From contig NZ_CP022463.1 in the NCBI RefSeq assembly GCF_002224485.1, forward strand, positions 1,522,817 through 1,586,816: 64,000 nucleotides of DNA. The letters are read 5' to 3'. The DNA comes from Sinomonas sp. R1AF57 (GTDB lineage Bacteria; Actinomycetota; Actinomycetes; Actinomycetales; Micrococcaceae). The position numbers and the translations under genes were made by a program. How positions within the stretch are numbered: the stretch's first letter is position 1; each line of letters starts with the position of its first letter. Below the pieces are notes generated by a model. It was not told the DNA's origin. It ran no database searches and was given only the letters and a program-made list of their open reading frames with translations. This document shows, piece after piece, positions 16,798 through 25,939 of the stretch.

Positions 16798-16932
16798 ATG
16801 GACTTCATGCAGTGGCTCTTGACAGCGCGGGTCCCCCTGACGGGATCCGCATTCCACGCACGCGAGATGGGCCTCAGGCCCCGAAGCGGCGTCGGGCCCA
16901 TGACGCGGCACGGCCGGGAGGTGGCCGCGTGA
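16798..16932 (+). pseudogene. Small ORF between riboswitch and ribD: likely remnant of a PnuC-type transporter, now a coupling ORF
   Basis: A 44-codon frame with the best ribosome-binding site of the region (AAGGAGG, 4-5 nt before the ATG). The first 20 residues, MDFMQWLLTARVPLTGSAFH, resemble the N terminus of PnuC-type vitamin transporters (MDFxxWL...G...FxxRE), followed by AREMG. All membrane segments are missing and the last 20 residues are unrelated and basic. Its stop overlaps the ribD GTG start by 4 bp. PnuX/PnuC genes under FMN riboswitches are known in actinobacteria, so an in-frame deletion that left start and stop is plausible. The homology is from memory and unverified. Confidence 0.55.
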
Positions 16933-18035
16933 GCGCCGCCGCATCCCCCGAGGCCGTCCGCGCCCACTGGCCGGCCGATGACCTCGCCCACATGCAGCGG
17001 GCACTCGCGCTCGCGTCCCACGGCGTCAGGGGAGCGAACCCGCTCGTGGGAGCGGTCGCCGTCGGACGCGACGGGACGACACTGGCGACCGGGTACCACC
17101 GCGGGGCGGGAACCGCGCACGCCGAGGCTGACGCGATTGCCAACGCCGAGCGCGACGGGGTGGACCTGGCCGGGTCGACCATGTACGTCACGCTTGAGCC
17201 GTGCAACCACACAGGCCGCACCGGGCCCTGCGCACGGGCGATCATCGGTGCCGGGATCGCGCGCGTCGTCTACGCCATCGACGACCCCCACGACATCGCG
17301 AGCGGGGGCGCCCGGACGCTGCGCGCTGCGGGCGTCGACGTCGAGTCGGGCGCTCTCGCAGCGGAGTCTGCCGAGCTGAACCGACGCTGGCTCAAGGCGG
17401 TCGAGGAGCGCCGCCCGTTCGTGACCCTGCACATAGCGCAGACCCTGGATTCGCGGATCGCCGCCGAGGACGGGACGAGCCAGTGGATCACGTGCCCGGA
17501 GTCCCTCGCGGACAACCACGCCACGCGCTCGCGCATCGACGCGATCCTCGTCGGCAGCCAGACCGTCGCGGTGGACAACCCGCGGCTCACCGCGCGCGCA
17601 GCGGACGGGTCGCTCCTGGCCCACCAGCCGCTGCGCGCCGTCATGGGCCTGCGCGACGTGCCCGAGGACGCAGCCGTGCGCGGTTCCGACGGCCGTTTCG
17701 TCCACCTCCGGACCCAGGACCCCACCGAAGCTCTCGAGGAGCTCTTCGCGGCCGGAGTCCGGCACCTCATGGTGGAGGGCGGGTCCCGCGTCATCGCGGC
17801 CTTCCTCTCAGCGGGCCTCGTCGACGAGCTCATCGTCTACCAGGCCCCGACGATCCTCGGCTCCGGCAAGAACGCCGTGGCCGACCTCGGCGTCCGCACG
17901 CTCGCCGATGCCCAGCACTGGCGCTGGGACGAGGCCGACGGCGGGTCTGTCCGCCGCCTCGGCGCGGATGTCCGCTTCCATCTCGCACCCGCGGCGCCGA
18001 CCGCCGCGGACGACAGCTCCAAGGAGACCCACTGA
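16929..18035 (+). CDS. ribD: Bifunctional riboflavin deaminase/reductase RibD
   Basis: A 368-aa two-domain enzyme for steps 2 and 3 of riboflavin synthesis. The N-terminal zinc deaminase has HAEADAI and LEPCNHTGRTGPC (Zn ligands His, Cys, Cys and catalytic Glu). The C-terminal reductase begins near residue 155 (PFVTLHIAQTLDSRIA) with SQWIT, DAILVGSQTVAVDNPRLTAR and the NADPH-binding MVEGGSRV. The GTG at 16929 overlaps the upstream small ORF by 4 bp (GTGA) and has no good ribosome-binding site of its own, so translation probably depends on coupling. Controlled by the FMN riboswitch. Confidence 0.95.
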   Translation: MSAAASPEAVRAHWPADDLAHMQRALALASHGVRGANPLVGAVAVGRDGTTLATGYHRGAGTAHAEADAIANAERDGVDLAGSTMYVTLEPCNHTGRTGPCARAIIGAGIARVVYAIDDPHDIASGGARTLRAAGVDVESGALAAESAELNRRWLKAVEERRPFVTLHIAQTLDSRIAAEDGTSQWITCPESLADNHATRSRIDAILVGSQTVAVDNPRLTARAADGSLLAHQPLRAVMGLRDVPEDAAVRGSDGRFVHLRTQDPTEALEELFAAGVRHLMVEGGSRVIAAFLSAGLVDELIVYQAPTILGSGKNAVADLGVRTLADAQHWRWDEADGGSVRRLGADVRFHLAPAAPTAADDSSKETH

Positions 18036-18658
18036 TGTTCACCGGAATCATCGCCGAGCGCGGGACCATTGAAGAGGTGCGCTCGGCCGACGGCAGCGCG
18101 GTCCTCACGCTCAGCGCGCCGACGCTCGCCCGCGACCTCCCGCTGGGCGGCTCCATCGCGGTCGACGGATGCTGCCTGACAGCCGTGACCAACGACGGCC
18201 AGCGCTTCACCGTCGACGTGATGGGGGAGTCCCTCGCCCGCACGACGATCGGCACCCTCAAGGCCGGCGACGCGGTCAACCTCGAGCGCTGCGTCCAGGC
18301 AGGCGGCCGCCTCGACGGGCACGTTGTCCAGGGCCACGTCGACGGCGTCGGCGCGCTCATCGAGCGTGAGCCCCAGTCCGCCTGGCACCGGCTGAGGTTC
18401 TCCGTGCCCGCCAGCCTCGCGCCGTACATCGCCGAGAAGGGCTCCATCGCGATCGACGGCGTGTCGCTCACCGTCACCGCCGTGAGCCCGGCGGGGGAGA
18501 AGGAGCAGTGGTTCGAGGTCGGCCTCATCCCGGCGACCCTCGCCGACACGGGCCTCGGAGCGAAGGCGGTCGGCGCACCCGTCAACCTCGAGGTCGATGT
18601 CCTCGCGAAGTACACGGCCCGGCTGCTCTCCTTCTCGCGCGAGGGGGCCCAGCTGTGA
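18035..18658 (+). CDS. ribE: Riboflavin synthase, alpha subunit type
   Basis: A 207-aa protein with two homologous lumazine-binding halves: MFTGIIAERGTIEEV with SIAVDGCCLTAV, and LDGHVVQGHVDGVG with IAIDGVSLTV. It dismutates two 6,7-dimethyl-8-ribityllumazine to riboflavin. The ATG at 18035 shares its A with the ribD stop, so translation is coupled. Some nomenclatures call this gene ribC. Confidence 0.96.
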   Translation: MFTGIIAERGTIEEVRSADGSAVLTLSAPTLARDLPLGGSIAVDGCCLTAVTNDGQRFTVDVMGESLARTTIGTLKAGDAVNLERCVQAGGRLDGHVVQGHVDGVGALIEREPQSAWHRLRFSVPASLAPYIAEKGSIAIDGVSLTVTAVSPAGEKEQWFEVGLIPATLADTGLGAKAVGAPVNLEVDVLAKYTARLLSFSREGAQL

Positions 18659-19302
18659 GCGCCCCCGCACAGGCCATCCGCCTCGAACCGGTCAGTGCCG
18701 CGATCGACGCCTTCCGCTCCGGGAGGCCCGTCCTCGTGGTCGACGACGAGAACCGCGAGAACGAAGGCGACATCATCTTCGCCGCGCAGCACTCGACGCC
18801 CGCGCTCATGGGCTGGACCATCCGCTACAGCTCGGGCGTGGTCTGCGCGCCCATGGACGGCGCGACCGCGGAACGGCTCGCGCTTCCCCCGATGGTGGCC
18901 GACAACCAGGACGCCAAGGGCACGGCCTACACCGTCTCCTGCGACCTCATCGGCACGGGCACCGGCATCAGCGCGACCGCGCGCTCCCAGACCGTCGCGG
19001 CGCTCGCCTCCCCGTCCTCGACGGCCGCGGACTTCAGCCGGCCGGGGCATATATTCCCCCTGCGGGCGGTTGACGGTGGTGTGCTGGCCCGGCCGGGCCA
19101 CACCGAAGCGGCGGTCGAGCTCTGCCGCCTCGCCGGTCTGGCGCCCGTGGGCGTCATCGCCGAAGTCGTGCACGACGACGGCGAGATGATGAGGCTTCCG
19201 GCGCTCCGCGAGTTCGCGGACACGCACGGCTGCCCGCTCATCTCCATCGAGGAGCTGTCAGCGTTCGTCGCCGCAGGCGGCGGGCAGGGAGGAGTCTCAT
19301 GA
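18655..19302 (+). CDS. ribB: 3,4-dihydroxy-2-butanone-4-phosphate synthase
   Basis: A 215-aa enzyme that turns ribulose-5-phosphate into dihydroxybutanone phosphate. The acidic metal loop VVDDENRENEGDIIFAA, the RPGHIFPLRA loop and the ending RPGHTEAAVELCRLAGL are intact. In many bacteria this domain is fused to GTP cyclohydrolase II. Here the two are separate ORFs overlapping by 4 bp. The GTG at 18655 overlaps the ribE stop by 4 bp. Confidence 0.95.
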   Translation: MSAPAQAIRLEPVSAAIDAFRSGRPVLVVDDENRENEGDIIFAAQHSTPALMGWTIRYSSGVVCAPMDGATAERLALPPMVADNQDAKGTAYTVSCDLIGTGTGISATARSQTVAALASPSSTAADFSRPGHIFPLRAVDGGVLARPGHTEAAVELCRLAGLAPVGVIAEVVHDDGEMMRLPALREFADTHGCPLISIEELSAFVAAGGGQGGVS

Positions 19303-19976
19303 CCAAGCGGCATTCCCCTGACGACGTGCACCGACCGCATCCCGTCTCAGGGGGTCCGATCGTGAAGCTGCCCACCGCCTTCGGCGATTTCGTCGCCCAG
19401 GCCTGGGTCGACGAGGAGACGGGAGTCGAGCACTTCGCGGTCAGTTCGCCGATGGCACCTGTGGACGGCACGGCGCCCCTCGTGCGCCTCCACTCCGAAT
19501 GCCTGACAGGGGACGTCTTCGGCTCGTACCGTTGCGACTGCGGCGAACAGCTTGCCTACGCCCTCGAGAAGATCGGCCAGGAGGGTGGCACACTGCTCTA
19601 CCTTCGCGGCCAGGAGGGCCGCGGCATCGGCTTGGCGAACAAGATCAAGGCCTACGCCCTGCAGGAGGCCGGCTTCGACACGGTCGAGGCCAACGAGCAG
19701 CTCGGCCTGCCCGTCGACGCCCGCTCGTACCGCGCCGCTGCCCAGATCCTCGCCGAAATGGGCCTCACCCGGATCCGGCTCCTGAGCAACAATCCCGACA
19801 AGAAGCACCGCCTGGCAGACGCCGGCGTCGTGATCGTCGAGATGGTGCCCACCGAGGTGCCCTCCCGAGCCGAGAACCTCCGCTACCTGCAGACCAAGAA
19901 GGACCGCATGGACCACCGCCTCACCCTCGAGGTGCGCGCGGCCACCGGTCCGCGGCGCCAGCGCGCGGCCGACTGA
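19299..19976 (+). CDS. ribA: GTP cyclohydrolase II
   Basis: A 225-aa zinc enzyme for the first committed step of riboflavin synthesis (GTP ring opening). Zinc ligands are in [21 protein letters not shown] (three Cys). Catalytic [20 protein letters not shown] and [16 protein letters not shown] follow, then [10 protein letters not shown]-terminal extension of about 20 residues ([15 protein letters not shown]). Start overlaps ribB by 4 bp, so the pair acts like a split RibBA. Confidence 0.96.
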   Translation: MTKRHSPDDVHRPHPVSGGPIVKLPTAFGDFVAQAWVDEETGVEHFAVSSPMAPVDGTAPLVRLHSECLTGDVFGSYRCDCGEQLAYALEKIGQEGGTLLYLRGQEGRGIGLANKIKAYALQEAGFDTVEANEQLGLPVDARSYRAAAQILAEMGLTRIRLLSNNPDKKHRLADAGVVIVEMVPTEVPSRAENLRYLQTKKDRMDHRLTLEVRAATGPRRQRAAD

Positions 19977-20034
19977 CAGCCTCCCCGTCCTACGACGACC
20001 CCAGACCACCACACGACAGAAGGAGCCCAACCAC

Positions 20035-20508
20035 GTGAGCGGACACGGCGCCCCCACCCTTTCCCTCGACAATCCCGACCTCGCCGGCCTCAAGCTCGCG
20101 ATCGTCGCCGCGAGCTGGCACACCCAGATCATGGACGGACTCCTGGACGGCGCCCTGCGGGCGGCCGGCGAGGCCGGCATCGGCTCTCCGACCGTCGTCC
20201 GGGTGCCGGGGGCCTTCGAGCTCCCGGTCGCCGCCGCGAAGCTCGCCGCCAGCCACGACGCGGTGGTGGCGCTCGGCGTCGTCATCCGCGGAGGCACTCC
20301 ACACTTCGAGTACGTGTGCGAGGCGGCGACGGTGGGGCTGACAGACGTGAGCGTGCGCACCGGGGTCCCCGTCGGGTTCGGCGTGCTCACGTGCGACACC
20401 GAGCAGCAGGGGATCGACCGGGCGGGCCTCGAAGGCTCCTCCGAGGACAAGGGCCACGAGGCTGTCACCGCGGCGCTGCTGACAGCCCAGACCCTGCGCG
20501 GCGTCTGA
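20035..20508 (+). CDS. ribH: 6,7-dimethyl-8-ribityllumazine synthase
   Basis: A 157-aa subunit of the lumazine synthase shell. Recognisable: [51 protein letters not shown] with the catalytic His, and [15 protein letters not shown]. The GTG at 20035 is preceded by GAAGGAG. Last gene of the riboflavin operon. An inverted repeat, GCCTGTG (20527-20533) with CACAGGC (20542-20548), lies 19 bp after the stop and may end the operon, though no T-run follows. Confidence 0.96.
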   Translation: MSGHGAPTLSLDNPDLAGLKLAIVAASWHTQIMDGLLDGALRAAGEAGIGSPTVVRVPGAFELPVAAAKLAASHDAVVALGVVIRGGTPHFEYVCEAATVGLTDVSVRTGVPVGFGVLTCDTEQQGIDRAGLEGSSEDKGHEAVTAALLTAQTLRGV

Positions 20509-20595
20509 GCCGCACACCTCGGCGCAGCCTGTGGCGTCTCTCACAGGCCGTGGTTCACAGAGCCATCGGGGGGCGGGCGCGCCGTCCGGCTCCAG

Positions 20596-20601
20596 TAGTC
20601 T
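20596..20601 (+). promoter_or_regulatory. -10 element of a likely leaderless promoter (hisE)
   Basis: TAGTCT, followed by 6 nt and the hisE GTG at 20608. No -35 is recognisable. It would make hisE-hisG-hisF a unit separate from the riboflavin operon. Confidence 0.55.
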
Positions 20602-20607
20602 TGGGTC

Positions 20608-20871
20608 GTGAAAGATTTCGAGACACTGTTCGCCGAGCTCAGCGAGAAGGCCGAGAAGCGCCCGGCCGGATCGCGCACCGTCGCCGAACTGGAGTCCGGA
20701 GTGCACGGCATCGGCAAGAAGATCGTCGAAGAGGCCGCTGAAGTCTGGATGGCTGCCGAGTACGAGTCGGACGAGGCTGCGGCCGAGGAGATCTCCCAGC
20801 TCCTCTACCACGTCCAGGTGCTCATGCTGGCCAAGGGGTTCACGCTGCAGGACGTCTACCGTCATCTGTAG
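20608..20871 (+). CDS. hisE: Phosphoribosyl-ATP diphosphatase
   Basis: An 87-aa MazG-like enzyme for the second step of histidine synthesis (PR-ATP to PR-AMP plus PPi). The core helix [18 protein letters not shown] and the [17 protein letters not shown] region hold the acidic metal ligands. Stand-alone rather than fused to HisI, as usual in actinobacteria; hisI itself lies 3 kb downstream. GTG start with a leaderless-type promoter. Confidence 0.95.
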   Translation: MKDFETLFAELSEKAEKRPAGSRTVAELESGVHGIGKKIVEEAAEVWMAAEYESDEAAAEEISQLLYHVQVLMLAKGFTLQDVYRHL

Positions 20872-20952
20872 CCGCGGCGCCCGCCGAATCCCCGGCGGGC
20901 AACCGCGGCGTCAGCCGCCCTCCCCACGTCCACACGCCCAGAAAGCCCCTCA

Positions 20953-21801
20953 ATGCTCCGTGTAGCCGTCCCGAACAAGGGATCCCTGTCCGAAGCCGCC
21001 TCGTCGATGCTCTCCGAGGCCGGCTACCGCCAGCGTCGCGAAGGCGGCCGCGAACTCGTCATGGTCGACCCGGACAACGACATCGAGTTCTTCTACCTGC
21101 GACCCCGGGACATCGCGGTCTACGTGGGCCGCGGCACCCTCGACGTGGGCATCACCGGCCGCGACCTCCTGCTCGACGCCGAGGTGGAGGCCGAGGAACT
21201 GCTCGGCCTCGGCTTCGCCTCCTCGACCTTCCGCTTCGCCGGCCCCGTCGGCCAGTTCACCAAGCTCGAGGACCTCGAGGGGAAGCGGATCGCGACAAGC
21301 TACGACGGCCTCGTGCGCCGGTACCTCGGTGAGCGCGGCATCGCCGCGTCCCGGGTGGTCCGGCTGGACGGCGCCGTCGAGTCGTCGGTCCGCCTCGGCG
21401 TCGCGGATGCGATCGCGGACGTCGTCGAGACCGGCAGCACGCTCAAGGCCGCCGGCATGGACGTGTTCGGCGAGCCGCTCCTGAAGTCGGAGGCAGTCCT
21501 CATCGGCCGCAGCGGTCACAGCCTGCCGGCGATCGACGTGCTCATCCGCCGTCTGCAGGGCGTCCTCGTGGCGCGCCAGTACGTGCTCATGGACTACGAC
21601 ATCCGCAAGGACCTCGTCGAGCAGGCCGCCGCGCTCACCCCCGGGCTCGAGTCGCCGACTGTGTCGCCGCTGCGGGACTCCGAATGGGTGGCGGTCCGCT
21701 CGATGGTGCCCAAGCGCGAGACCAACCGGATCATGGACGAGCTGTACGACCTCGGCGCCCGCGCCATCCTCGTCAGCAGCATCCACGCCTGCCGCATCTG
21801 A
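20953..21801 (+). CDS. hisG: ATP phosphoribosyltransferase (long form)
   Basis: A 282-aa first enzyme of histidine synthesis. The catalytic part has [33 protein letters not shown] and the PRPP loop [19 protein letters not shown]. The C-terminal 75 residues ([21 protein letters not shown] to the end) form the regulatory domain that binds histidine, so no HisZ partner is needed. It follows hisE by 81 bp and precedes hisF by 13 bp. Confidence 0.96.
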   Translation: MLRVAVPNKGSLSEAASSMLSEAGYRQRREGGRELVMVDPDNDIEFFYLRPRDIAVYVGRGTLDVGITGRDLLLDAEVEAEELLGLGFASSTFRFAGPVGQFTKLEDLEGKRIATSYDGLVRRYLGERGIAASRVVRLDGAVESSVRLGVADAIADVVETGSTLKAAGMDVFGEPLLKSEAVLIGRSGHSLPAIDVLIRRLQGVLVARQYVLMDYDIRKDLVEQAAALTPGLESPTVSPLRDSEWVAVRSMVPKRETNRIMDELYDLGARAILVSSIHACRI

Positions 21802-21814
21802 GGAAGGACGCCAC

Positions 21815-22588
21815 ATGTCTGTTGCCGTCCGCGTGATCCCCTGCCTCGACGTCGATGCCGGGCGGGTCGTCAAGGGGGTCAACTTCCAGGACCTCCGCGA
21901 CGCCGGCGATCCAGTCGCCCTCGCCCACCGCTACGACAACGGCGGGGCTGACGAGCTCACGTTCCTCGACGTCACCGCGTCCTCGTCCGACCGGCAGACC
22001 ACCTTCGATGTGGTCCGCCGCACCGCCGAGGAAGTCTTCATCCCGCTCACCGTCGGCGGCGGCGTCCGTGGAGTGGACGACGTCGACCGCCTCCTCCGGG
22101 AGGGGGCGGACAAGGCGTCGATCAACACCGCGGCGATCGCCCGGCCTGACGTCATCGACGAGATCACCCGCCACTTCGGCTCGCAGGTCCTCGTCCTCTC
22201 GGTCGATGCCCGTCGCGTCCAGGAGGGCACCGCGACGGCGTCCGGCTTCGAGGTCACGACCCACGGCGGTCGCCGGGGAACCGGCATCGACGCCGTGGCG
22301 TGGGCCAAGGAGGCGGCGGACCGGGGCGTGGGGGAGATCCTGCTGAACTCGATCGACGCCGACGGCACCAAGGAGGGCTTCGATCTGGAGCTCATCCGGC
22401 TGATCCGAGCCGCCGTCAAGGTCCCGATCATCGCCTCGGGCGGTGCCGGTGTGCCCGAGCACTTCCCGCCGGCGATCGAGGCCGGCGCGGACGCCGTGCT
22501 CGCCGCGTCGATGTTCCACTTCGGCCCGGACGACATGATCGCCCGAGTCAAGGCAGCCATCCGCGACGCTGGCTTCCCGGTCCGCTAG
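21815..22588 (+). CDS. hisF: Imidazole glycerol phosphate synthase subunit HisF
   Basis: A 257-aa TIM barrel cyclase. Catalytic Asp residues are in [19 protein letters not shown] and [15 protein letters not shown], with phosphate-binding loops [11 protein letters not shown] and [11 protein letters not shown]. The glutaminase partner HisH is not in the window. GGAAGG lies upstream of the ATG. Last gene of the hisE-G-F unit, convergent with the next gene. Confidence 0.96.
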   Translation: MSVAVRVIPCLDVDAGRVVKGVNFQDLRDAGDPVALAHRYDNGGADELTFLDVTASSSDRQTTFDVVRRTAEEVFIPLTVGGGVRGVDDVDRLLREGADKASINTAAIARPDVIDEITRHFGSQVLVLSVDARRVQEGTATASGFEVTTHGGRRGTGIDAVAWAKEAADRGVGEILLNSIDADGTKEGFDLELIRLIRAAVKVPIIASGGAGVPEHFPPAIEAGADAVLAASMFHFGPDDMIARVKAAIRDAGFPVR

Positions 22589-22625
22589 CCCCCCGTCCGC
22601 TGGGCTTCGGGGCGCGCGCCTCGGC

Positions 22626-23150
22626 TCACTGCAGCTTCCTGCGGAGCCTCGCGGCGGGGGCCCAGCCCTCGCCGAGGAACGCCGGCACCTCCGCCGGGTC
22701 GCCCTCGACGAGCGTGACGAGCCATTCGGCGCCCTCCAGGAAGGCCTGCTCTGCCAGGGCGGAGACGACGGCGGCGCCCAGGCTTCCCTCGGCGTCGTCG
22801 ACCGCGAATTCGAAGCCGCCCACCGCGGCGACCGAGGTGCCGTACGCAATCCGGCCCTTGGCCGCCGGCCGGCCGAACACCGTGAGCTCGACGGCGTCGT
22901 ACGCACCCAGAGGCGCCTCGGCGATTCCGCCACCCTCCGGCAGCTTCGGCGGCTGGGGGATGTCGCCCGTCGCGATGGCGAGGAGAGTCGCGTCAGCCGC
23001 GCCGTCGCCGTCGTGCATCGAGAGGATCGAACCCGCGGCGCCGGTGGTGGGGGCGATGAGGAGCGCGCCGTTGTCGAACTGCGCTTCCTGGCCGTGGAGC
23101 GCGGCGAGCAGAGGGGCGATGGACTCCCAGGAGGGCTCGAAGTCGGTCAT
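22626..23150 (-). CDS. Conserved hypothetical protein, 174 aa, possibly GNAT/SseB-like
   Basis: No firm family. The first half is low in motifs ([27 protein letters not shown]). The second half ([62 protein letters not shown]) is arranged like the last strands and helices of an acetyltransferase, but the acetyl-CoA loop is not visible. No membrane segment. Lies between hisF and the TIGR03085 gene on the opposite strand. The ATG at 23150 has CAGGAT 6 nt upstream, a variant of the leaderless geometry seen elsewhere in the window. Confidence 0.6.
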   Translation of the reverse strand: MTDFEPSWESIAPLLAALHGQEAQFDNGALLIAPTTGAAGSILSMHDGDGAADATLLAIATGDIPQPPKLPEGGGIAEAPLGAYDAVELTVFGRPAAKGRIAYGTSVAAVGGFEFAVDDAEGSLGAAVVSALAEQAFLEGAEWLVTLVEGDPAEVPAFLGEGWAPAARLRRKLQ

Positions 23151-23199
23151 GGGACCATCCTGCCACTCCGGAGGCGGGGATCCGGCTCGGTGCCCGAGT

Positions 23200-23844
23200 T
23201 CAGTGGCCGATCTCGGAGCTCGCGAGCAGCGCGACGGCGTCGGGCTGCCCCTCGAACGTCACGAGGGCCTGGGCCGTGCGGCCCGCGGCATGCAGGAGGA
23301 GCTCGCCGGGGTCACCCACGATCGCGACGGACACGGGCGCGCGGCGCGCGACGTGCCGGGGCCCGGCCGTGCTCACGAGGACGACGCCGAGGTCGACGCC
23401 GCGGTACAGGAGGGCGGCCCGCTTGATGAGCTCGTCCCACAGCGCGTCCGCGTACGCAGTGTCGAGGGCCCGGGGTGCCCAGCGGTCGGTGGCACGGCGG
23501 ACGTCCTCGGTGTGGACGAAGAACTCGGCAAGGTTCGCGGCCTCGTCCACCGCGGCGAGGCGGAGGGGCGACAGGGCCGGCGGTCCCGCCCGGAACGCCG
23601 CAACGATCTCCGCGAACCGCTCCGGGGTGGCATTCCTGGCCGCGAGCCGCTCTGTCGCGCGGTCCGACGCAGCATGCCACGCCGGGACGACGAGGCCGAG
23701 GCCCACGCGGGCGCTCCGCTCGCGCAGGTACAGGTGGGCGGCGAGGTGCCTCGTGGCCCAGCCCTCGCAGAGCGTGGGCGCGTCAGGGCCGGCCGCGAGC
23801 AGCGTCTCGGCCAGGACTTCGCGCGACAGGTGGCTGAAATGCAT
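23200..23844 (-). CDS. TIGR03085 family metal-binding protein
   Basis: A 214-aa protein of the DinB/mycothiol-dependent maleylpyruvate isomerase superfamily. The N terminus [28 protein letters not shown] and the [15 protein letters not shown] helix are characteristic, with [19 protein letters not shown] carrying further metal-ligand candidates (His, Glu). Function unknown; mycothiol use is possible since the family occurs in mycothiol-producing actinobacteria. Start at the ATG at 23844; an upstream extension would read into hisI. Divergent from hisI. Confidence 0.85.
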   Translation of the reverse strand: MHFSHLSREVLAETLLAAGPDAPTLCEGWATRHLAAHLYLRERSARVGLGLVVPAWHAASDRATERLAARNATPERFAEIVAAFRAGPPALSPLRLAAVDEAANLAEFFVHTEDVRRATDRWAPRALDTAYADALWDELIKRAALLYRGVDLGVVLVSTAGPRHVARRAPVSVAIVGDPGELLLHAAGRTAQALVTFEGQPDAVALLASSEIGH

Positions 23845-23919
23845 CACTGGCGAAACTAGCACGCGCGCGCGAAGCGTGCAGGCGCGCCGCGGGCGGCCGG
23901 TCCATGCAGCGGCGCCCAC

Positions 23920-23925
23920 TAGACT
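23920..23925 (+). promoter_or_regulatory. -10 element of a likely leaderless promoter (hisI)
   Basis: TAGACT with 7 nt before the hisI ATG at 23933. A GAGG core lies in the gap but would be too short on a leaderless transcript. Confidence 0.5.
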
Positions 23926-23932
23926 TGAGGGG

Positions 23933-24319
23933 ATGTCTGAGCAGAGAACCTCCCCCGTGTCCAGCCCGCTGCCCGCCGACCTCGCCGCGCGCCTGAAGAG
24001 GGACGACGCCGGCTTGGTCGCCGCGGTCGTGCAGCAGCACGACACCAACGAGGTGCTCATGGTCGGCTGGATGGACGACGAGGCGCTGAGCCGCACGCTC
24101 ACGACCGGCCGGGTGACCTTCTGGTCGCGTTCGCGTCAGGAGTACTGGCGCAAGGGCGACACGTCGGGCCACGTCCAGTGGGTGAAGTCCGTTGACCTCG
24201 ACTGCGACGGCGATGCCCTCCTCGTCCGCGTCGACCAGGTCGGAGCCGCGTGCCACACCGGGACGCGGACCTGCTTCGACGGCCGGCGCCTGGACGCCGT
24301 CGTCGGCGACGCCTCCTGA
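23933..24319 (+). CDS. hisI: Phosphoribosyl-AMP cyclohydrolase
   Basis: A 128-aa zinc/magnesium enzyme for the third step of histidine synthesis. Motifs: [35 protein letters not shown] (acidic Mg ligands) and [10 protein letters not shown] with the zinc Cys residues. Monofunctional form without a HisE domain. It is separated from hisE-G-F by two minus-strand genes and is followed by trpE after 54 bp, so it may be transcribed into the trp genes. Confidence 0.95.
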   Translation: MSEQRTSPVSSPLPADLAARLKRDDAGLVAAVVQQHDTNEVLMVGWMDDEALSRTLTTGRVTFWSRSRQEYWRKGDTSGHVQWVKSVDLDCDGDALLVRVDQVGAACHTGTRTCFDGRRLDAVVGDAS

Positions 24320-24373
24320 CCCCGCGCCCCACGAACCACGACGGACCCGCGAACCGAAAGCGACACTGCAGCC

Positions 24374-25939
24374 ATGAACGACCTAGGAGCCATCAGCCCC
24401 ACCCTCGAGGAGTTCCGCGCGGTGGCGGCCCACCGCCGGGTCGTGCCCGTGCGGATGCGCCTCCTCGCGGACGCTGAGACGCCGATCAGCATCTACCGCA
24501 AGCTCGCGGACGGCAGGCCCGGGACCTTCCTCTTCGAATCCGCCGCGGTCGGCGGCGCGTGGTCGCGGTACTCCTTCATCGGGGCGGCGTCCCGCGCGAC
24601 TCTCACGAGCCGCGACGGCGAGGCCCACTGGATCGGGGAGCCGCCGGCCGGGGTGCCGACGTCCGGCAACCCGCTCGAGGCGCTGCGCGACACCGTCGCC
24701 GCACTGAGCACCGAGCGGTTCGAGGGCCTGCCGCCGCTGACCTCCGGAATGGTCGGGTTCGTCGGCTGGGAGGCCGTGCGCCGGTGGGAGAAGCTCCTTT
24801 CGCCGCCCGAGGACGACATGGATCTCCCCGAGCTCGCGATGAACCTCGTGACCGACCTCGCGGTGCACGACAACGTCGACGGCACGGTGACGCTCGTCGC
24901 CAACGCCATCAACTTCGACAACAGCGACGAGCGCGTCGACGAAGCGTGGCAGGACGCCGTGGACCGGCTCGGCCGCATGCTCGAGGCGCTCCTGCGCCCC
25001 GCCGACCCCGCACTGAGCGTGCTGGGCCCGGTCGGCGACTACCAGGACAAGGTCATCCACGCCTGGGGCGAGAAGGGCTACCTCGAGGCCATTGCGCGCG
25101 GCAAGGAGGCGATCTACGACGGCGACGTGTTCCAGGTCGTCATCTCCCGCCGCTTCGAGCTCGAGTACGACGCGTCGCCGCTGGACGTGTACCGCGTGCT
25201 GCGCACCACCAACCCGAGCCCGTACATGTACCTGCTGAGCCTTGTCGATGCGCAGGGCCGCGACTACTCGATCGTGGGATCCTCGCCAGAGGCGCTCGTG
25301 ACGGTGACGGGGGAGCAGGTCGTCACCCATCCGATCGCCGGCTCCCGCCCGCGCGGAGCCACGGTCGAAGCAGACAAGGTCCTCGCCGACGAGCTGCTCG
25401 CGGACGAGAAGGAGCGCGCGGAGCACCTCATGCTCGTCGACCTCGCCCGGAACGACCTCTCCAAGGTCTGCCGGCCCGGCACCGTGGAGGTCAGCGAGTT
25501 CATGGCCGTCGAGAAGTTCAGCCACATCATGCACCTCGTCTCGACGGTTGACGGCAAGCTCCGGCCCGACGCGAGCGCCTACGACGTCCTGGCCGCGACC
25601 TTCCCCGCGGGCACCCTGTCCGGGGCCCCCAAGCCCCGCGCCCTGCGCCTCCTCGACGAGGTGGAACCGGTGCGCCGGGGCGTCTACGGCGGGGTGGTCG
25701 GGTACTTCGACTTCGCAGGGGACATGGACATGGCCATCGCCATCCGGACGGCCCTGCTGCGCGGCGGCCGGGCCTACGTCCAGTCCGGCGGCGGGATCGT
25801 CGCCGACTCCGACCCGGCCGCGGAGGCCCAGGAGTCTGTGAACAAGGCGGCGGCGCCCCTGCGGGCCGTGCATACGGCGTCGGCGCTCCGGCCGGCCTCC
25901 GCCCCTGCCCCTGTGGAGGCCGGAGCTGACCGTGGCTGA
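24374..25939 (+). CDS. trpE: Anthranilate synthase component I
   Basis: A 521-aa chorismate-utilising enzyme. The N-terminal FLFESAAVGGAWSRYSFIG region resembles the tryptophan-sensing LLES element. Catalytic motifs: VTHPIAGSRPRGAT, DLARNDLSKVCRPGTV, FPAGTLSGAPKPRALRL and QSGGGIVADSDP. No fused glutaminase; trpG and trpD are not in the window. No leader peptide with a Trp-codon run precedes the gene. It overlaps the next gene by 8 bp, so it heads a compact trp unit. Confidence 0.96.
   Translation: MNDLGAISPTLEEFRAVAAHRRVVPVRMRLLADAETPISIYRKLADGRPGTFLFESAAVGGAWSRYSFIGAASRATLTSRDGEAHWIGEPPAGVPTSGNPLEALRDTVAALSTERFEGLPPLTSGMVGFVGWEAVRRWEKLLSPPEDDMDLPELAMNLVTDLAVHDNVDGTVTLVANAINFDNSDERVDEAWQDAVDRLGRMLEALLRPADPALSVLGPVGDYQDKVIHAWGEKGYLEAIARGKEAIYDGDVFQVVISRRFELEYDASPLDVYRVLRTTNPSPYMYLLSLVDAQGRDYSIVGSSPEALVTVTGEQVVTHPIAGSRPRGATVEADKVLADELLADEKERAEHLMLVDLARNDLSKVCRPGTVEVSEFMAVEKFSHIMHLVSTVDGKLRPDASAYDVLAATFPAGTLSGAPKPRALRLLDEVEPVRRGVYGGVVGYFDFAGDMDMAIAIRTALLRGGRAYVQSGGGIVADSDPAAEAQESVNKAAAPLRAVHTASALRPASAPAPVEAGADRG

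Noticed and set aside
22589-22625. A second histidine gene (hisH or hisA) in the gap after hisF
   Set aside because: Only 37 bp are available and the adjacent genes are on the opposite strand.
24320-24373. A Trp leader peptide or attenuator before trpE
   Set aside because: The 54-bp gap has no short ORF with consecutive Trp codons and no terminator/antiterminator pair.
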